The notes under the pieces are model-generated. The model worked only from the letters and a program-made list of their open reading frames with translations. It did no database searches and was not told the DNA's origin. Both the position numbers and the translations under genes were made by a program. A DNA stretch of 64,000 bases from Paramecium pentaurelia (taxonomy: Eukaryota; Ciliophora; Oligohymenophorea; Peniculida; Parameciidae), in assembly GCA_905183005.1 (NCBI GenBank), contig CAJJDO010000032.1:496001-560000 (forward strand). The letters are read 5' to 3'. Shown in pieces: positions 61,807 through 64,000 of this stretch. Each line of letters begins with the position of its first letter. Positions within the stretch are counted from its first letter, which is position 1.

Positions 61807-62842
61807 TCAATAAATAATTGATAATGCTTGTAATGACAGATCTATAAAACCATCAATAGCAAGTTTGGCTAATCCTTCATTTCCCCAAGTAGTACCCCAT
61901 GTATTTTCAATAATCCAATATTAATATCCATTTTATTCTCCCCATCCAACAATTTTAATAGCATGTCCTCCATGAAATCTTGGTGTTCCTTCTAAAACCT
62001 AATACACTCCATCCCTATAAACAAGAAAGTCTTTATAGACTTGCATAATTGCAACTACAGGACCTCTATTAATAATATCTCGTTTAATATCCTAAAAACC
62101 ACATAATTATATACATCCTTATTTTACAATTAACAAAAGGAATTAGCTTTATATCTTTAACATTTTTCAAGTGCTTTTGTACATTCTTAGAAATTATCGT
62201 CACCTCTGAATGGATGACATTCATTAGTAGTTAATCCATGTTTAATAATATATTCAGCTGATCTAGTTATATGTCCTCCAGTACATCCTTAATTCAATTT
62301 GCCATCACAAGATAATAGATTTTAAGCTGATAATTATTGAGTTTAATTGACTTTGCAGACTCTATCTGAAAAGGCAGAAGAAACAGCAATAGAATAAGAG
62401 GATGAACAATTGCCTTAATTGAATATAATATGAGAGCAATTAGGATAGGATTCTTTGAAATTAAAATAAGTTGGAATTTCAAAATTAATAGGTACTTTGC
62501 ATTTTTCTACATTAATTTATTATGTGAAATCATTCTTAAACAAAGTTTTAGCTTGCATTAATGTTACATTCTAATTAGATGATCAAATTACTTGAAAGAA
62601 ATCATTTGGTCCTAAAGTATAAGGATATCCTTAAGAATTATGGGAGTTGATTTCTGACTAATTAATGATGATATATTCTTTAATTTATTTAGTAAATGAT
62701 AAGACTGCAATGATTATTATTCCAACAATAACTAATTGAATATATTTAGATTAGTACTTGATATAATAACATGTGTTCTGTAAGTAGTAAAGAAATTAGG
62801 TTTTGATGTTCGTTTTTTGATTGCTGTTTAGGCTAACTTCAT
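61807..62842 (-). CDS. papain-family (C1A) protein with Ser at the catalytic Cys position
   Basis: Four exons (introns 62732-62757, 62571-62591, 62092-62114) give 321 aa. An N-terminal signal anchor (IIVGIIIIAVLSF) and a short propeptide precede the mature domain. The catalytic block, QGxCGSCWAF in active enzymes, reads QGNCSSSYSI, so Cys25 is Ser (residue 133, codon 62397-62399) and Trp26 is Tyr. Other cathepsin B/C-like features remain: FSDRVC, NLLSCDG, GCTGGH, the catalytic His in FHGGHAIKIVGWG and the Asn in YWIIENTWGTTWG. Known C1A members with Cys-to-Ser include pseudoproteases; a weak serine activity cannot be excluded. Confidence 0.88.
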
Positions 62843-63008
62843 TTTCTCAACTTATTATTAGTTTGATTATGAACTCAGAGGACGTGATCCACGCATTGTT
62901 AATTAATTAATTTATTATATTACTAATTTGATTTGAACTTGTTAAGTGTTCTAGTTATTTAATATTTAATAAATAAATTTTATTAATTTTACTTTTTTGT
63001 TTGTTAAT
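62843..63008. promoter_or_regulatory. divergent promoter region, 166 bp
   Basis: AT-rich stretch between the divergent start codons of the papain-like gene (62842) and the terminal coiled-coil gene (63009). No specific motif seen. Confidence 0.4.
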
Positions 63009-64000
63009 ATGACTCATTATAGTGAACATGGTAATTGACTTATTTTATCCATCTTAGATCCTAGTGGTTAATGGTCAAGATTGATTGACAGATAAAGAAT
63101 ACAATAAGAAACTTAAGAAAAGTAGGAGAAAGAAGAATAAGAAAATAGAAAGCGGTTATATAGGTATATAATCTAAATGAAAATAGAGAAGAATTGGAAA
63201 GATTGATTAATGAATAGAAACAATCAACTATTTAGAAAACAAGATACGATTCTGAATTCGCTGGAGCTATGCAGAAATTCTTACATGAGAGAGATAGTGT
63301 TGAATAATTGAAATTGTAAGAACTTAAATAAAAATAATCTGAATTTATAAGATATAGTCTTGAATAAGAATAAATGAAGAAAGAATAATAAGTATCTATA
63401 TTTTTAATTATTTTTAAGCGAGTCAACTTTTTATAGGATAGATAATAACAATTTTAAATTGGATAGATGATGGATTAAGCAGAAAAAAAGGATATTTATC
63501 TAAAATAATAGAAAAAGGAATAAGTCCAAAAAGATTTAGCATAATCTTATGCTTAATAAGAGGAATAAAAAAAAATGGATTAATATTTGGCTAGATAAAG
63601 AGAATAATAAATTCTATAAGAGTAATTATAAAGAAGCCAAAAAGAAGAAGAGTAACGATTATTAGTAATCATAAATTCTTATGAATTAGCATCTTAGCAA
63701 AATTAAGTATGGATATCATCAGAATGAAAATGTTCTACAGAAGTATAACGATCTATATTTACAAAAAGAGTATAAAGATAAAGAACTTCAAAGAAAATTT
63801 GTTGAAGAAGCTGCTTCATATAAGTAAAGATAAGAAGAAGAAAAATATATTATGGAAAGAGTTAATAAAGAAAAATTAAAAAGGGATACTGTTGATACAA
63901 TCTTAAATCAAATTCACTCTAAACAGCAAAGCTAAAGAGAATAGTAAAACAGCAAATATAAAGATCAAGAAGTTTTGCTTGGACTACATTAAAAATTTTA
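63009..64000 (+). CDS. coiled-coil protein, 3' end beyond the window
   Basis: Five exons so far (introns 63031-63057, 63164-63186, 63392-63418, 63665-63689). Starts MTHYSEHDPSGQWSRLIDRQ, then an almost continuous, strongly charged and Gln-rich helix (RRELERLINEQKQ-like, HERDSVEQLKLQELKQKQ, KKEQVQKDLAQSYAQQEEQ). No stop is reached by 64000. It resembles axonemal or cortical rod proteins such as the trichohyalin-like and RIB43A-type families in composition only. Confidence 0.65.

Noticed and set aside
1..64000. Massive pseudogenisation: nearly every gene appears full of TAA and TAG stops in the standard code
   Set aside because: Conserved motifs run straight through TAA/TAG and every convincing gene ends at TGA, as in Paramecium's nuclear code.
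1..64000. CRISPR arrays, insertion sequences, transposons, viral genes
   Set aside because: No direct-repeat arrays with spacers, transposase motifs or terminal inverted repeats were seen; the large repeats are explained by the N joints.

Overview
The window reads as macronuclear DNA of a Paramecium-like ciliate. Open frames appear only when TAA and TAG are read as glutamine and TGA is the sole stop. The DNA is very AT-rich. Introns are 19-33 nt with GT(A)...(T)AG borders (one weaker 49-nt call), and genes are often separated by only 11-120 bp on both strands. Ciliary and cortical families (MORN, EF-hand, MYCBPAP, coiled coils) dominate. I worked gene models out by hand by joining frames across tiny introns; most spliced lengths come out as whole codons.

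This is a scaffold with seven single-N joints (6224, 7599, 28790, 31061, 42889, 48797, 51096). After each N the sequence starts again about 1.2-1.6 kb back, so five genes are shown two or three times, cut: an EF-hand protein, the tail of a MORN protein, NOG1, a 357-aa protein and a MYCBPAP-PGK fusion. These look like unmerged overlapping contigs (some from different haplotypes), not biological tandem repeats.

Layout. 1-9 kb: DEAD-box helicase end, a one-TM protein, histidine phosphatase, two MORN proteins, EF-hand protein (three overlapping copies). 9-18.5 kb: SETD6-like methyltransferase, FHA-like/BRCT protein, a type I membrane protein, a free-standing NPC1 N-terminal domain, an IQ-MORN protein, a ureohydrolase. 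18.5-27.5 kb: a 2,044-aa cysteine-rich six-TM surface protein divergent, by 11 bp, from a membrane hybrid histidine kinase. 27.5-32 kb: NOG1 GTPase. 32-44 kb: EF-hand protein, a catalytically dead dual-specificity phosphatase-like protein, coiled-coil protein, three-repeat Myb protein, secreted H-type-lectin-like protein, a small hypothetical, and a 357-aa protein. 44-53 kb: kelch-EGF membrane protein and a MYCBPAP/PGK-like fusion expected in the ciliary central apparatus. 52.8-55.5 kb: three tandem paralogues with paired CxCxxCG knuckles, the best candidate for an undescribed family. 55.6-64 kb: two small proteins, GDPD phosphodiesterase, short-chain dehydrogenase, tRNA-Leu(CAA), MIR-domain protein, coiled coil, a papain-like protein with Ser for the catalytic Cys, and a truncated coiled-coil gene.

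There is no operon logic; neighbours are mostly unrelated, as usual in Paramecium. Several enzyme-like proteins here have lost catalytic residues (phosphatase, papain, PGK, one metal ligand of the ureohydrolase).
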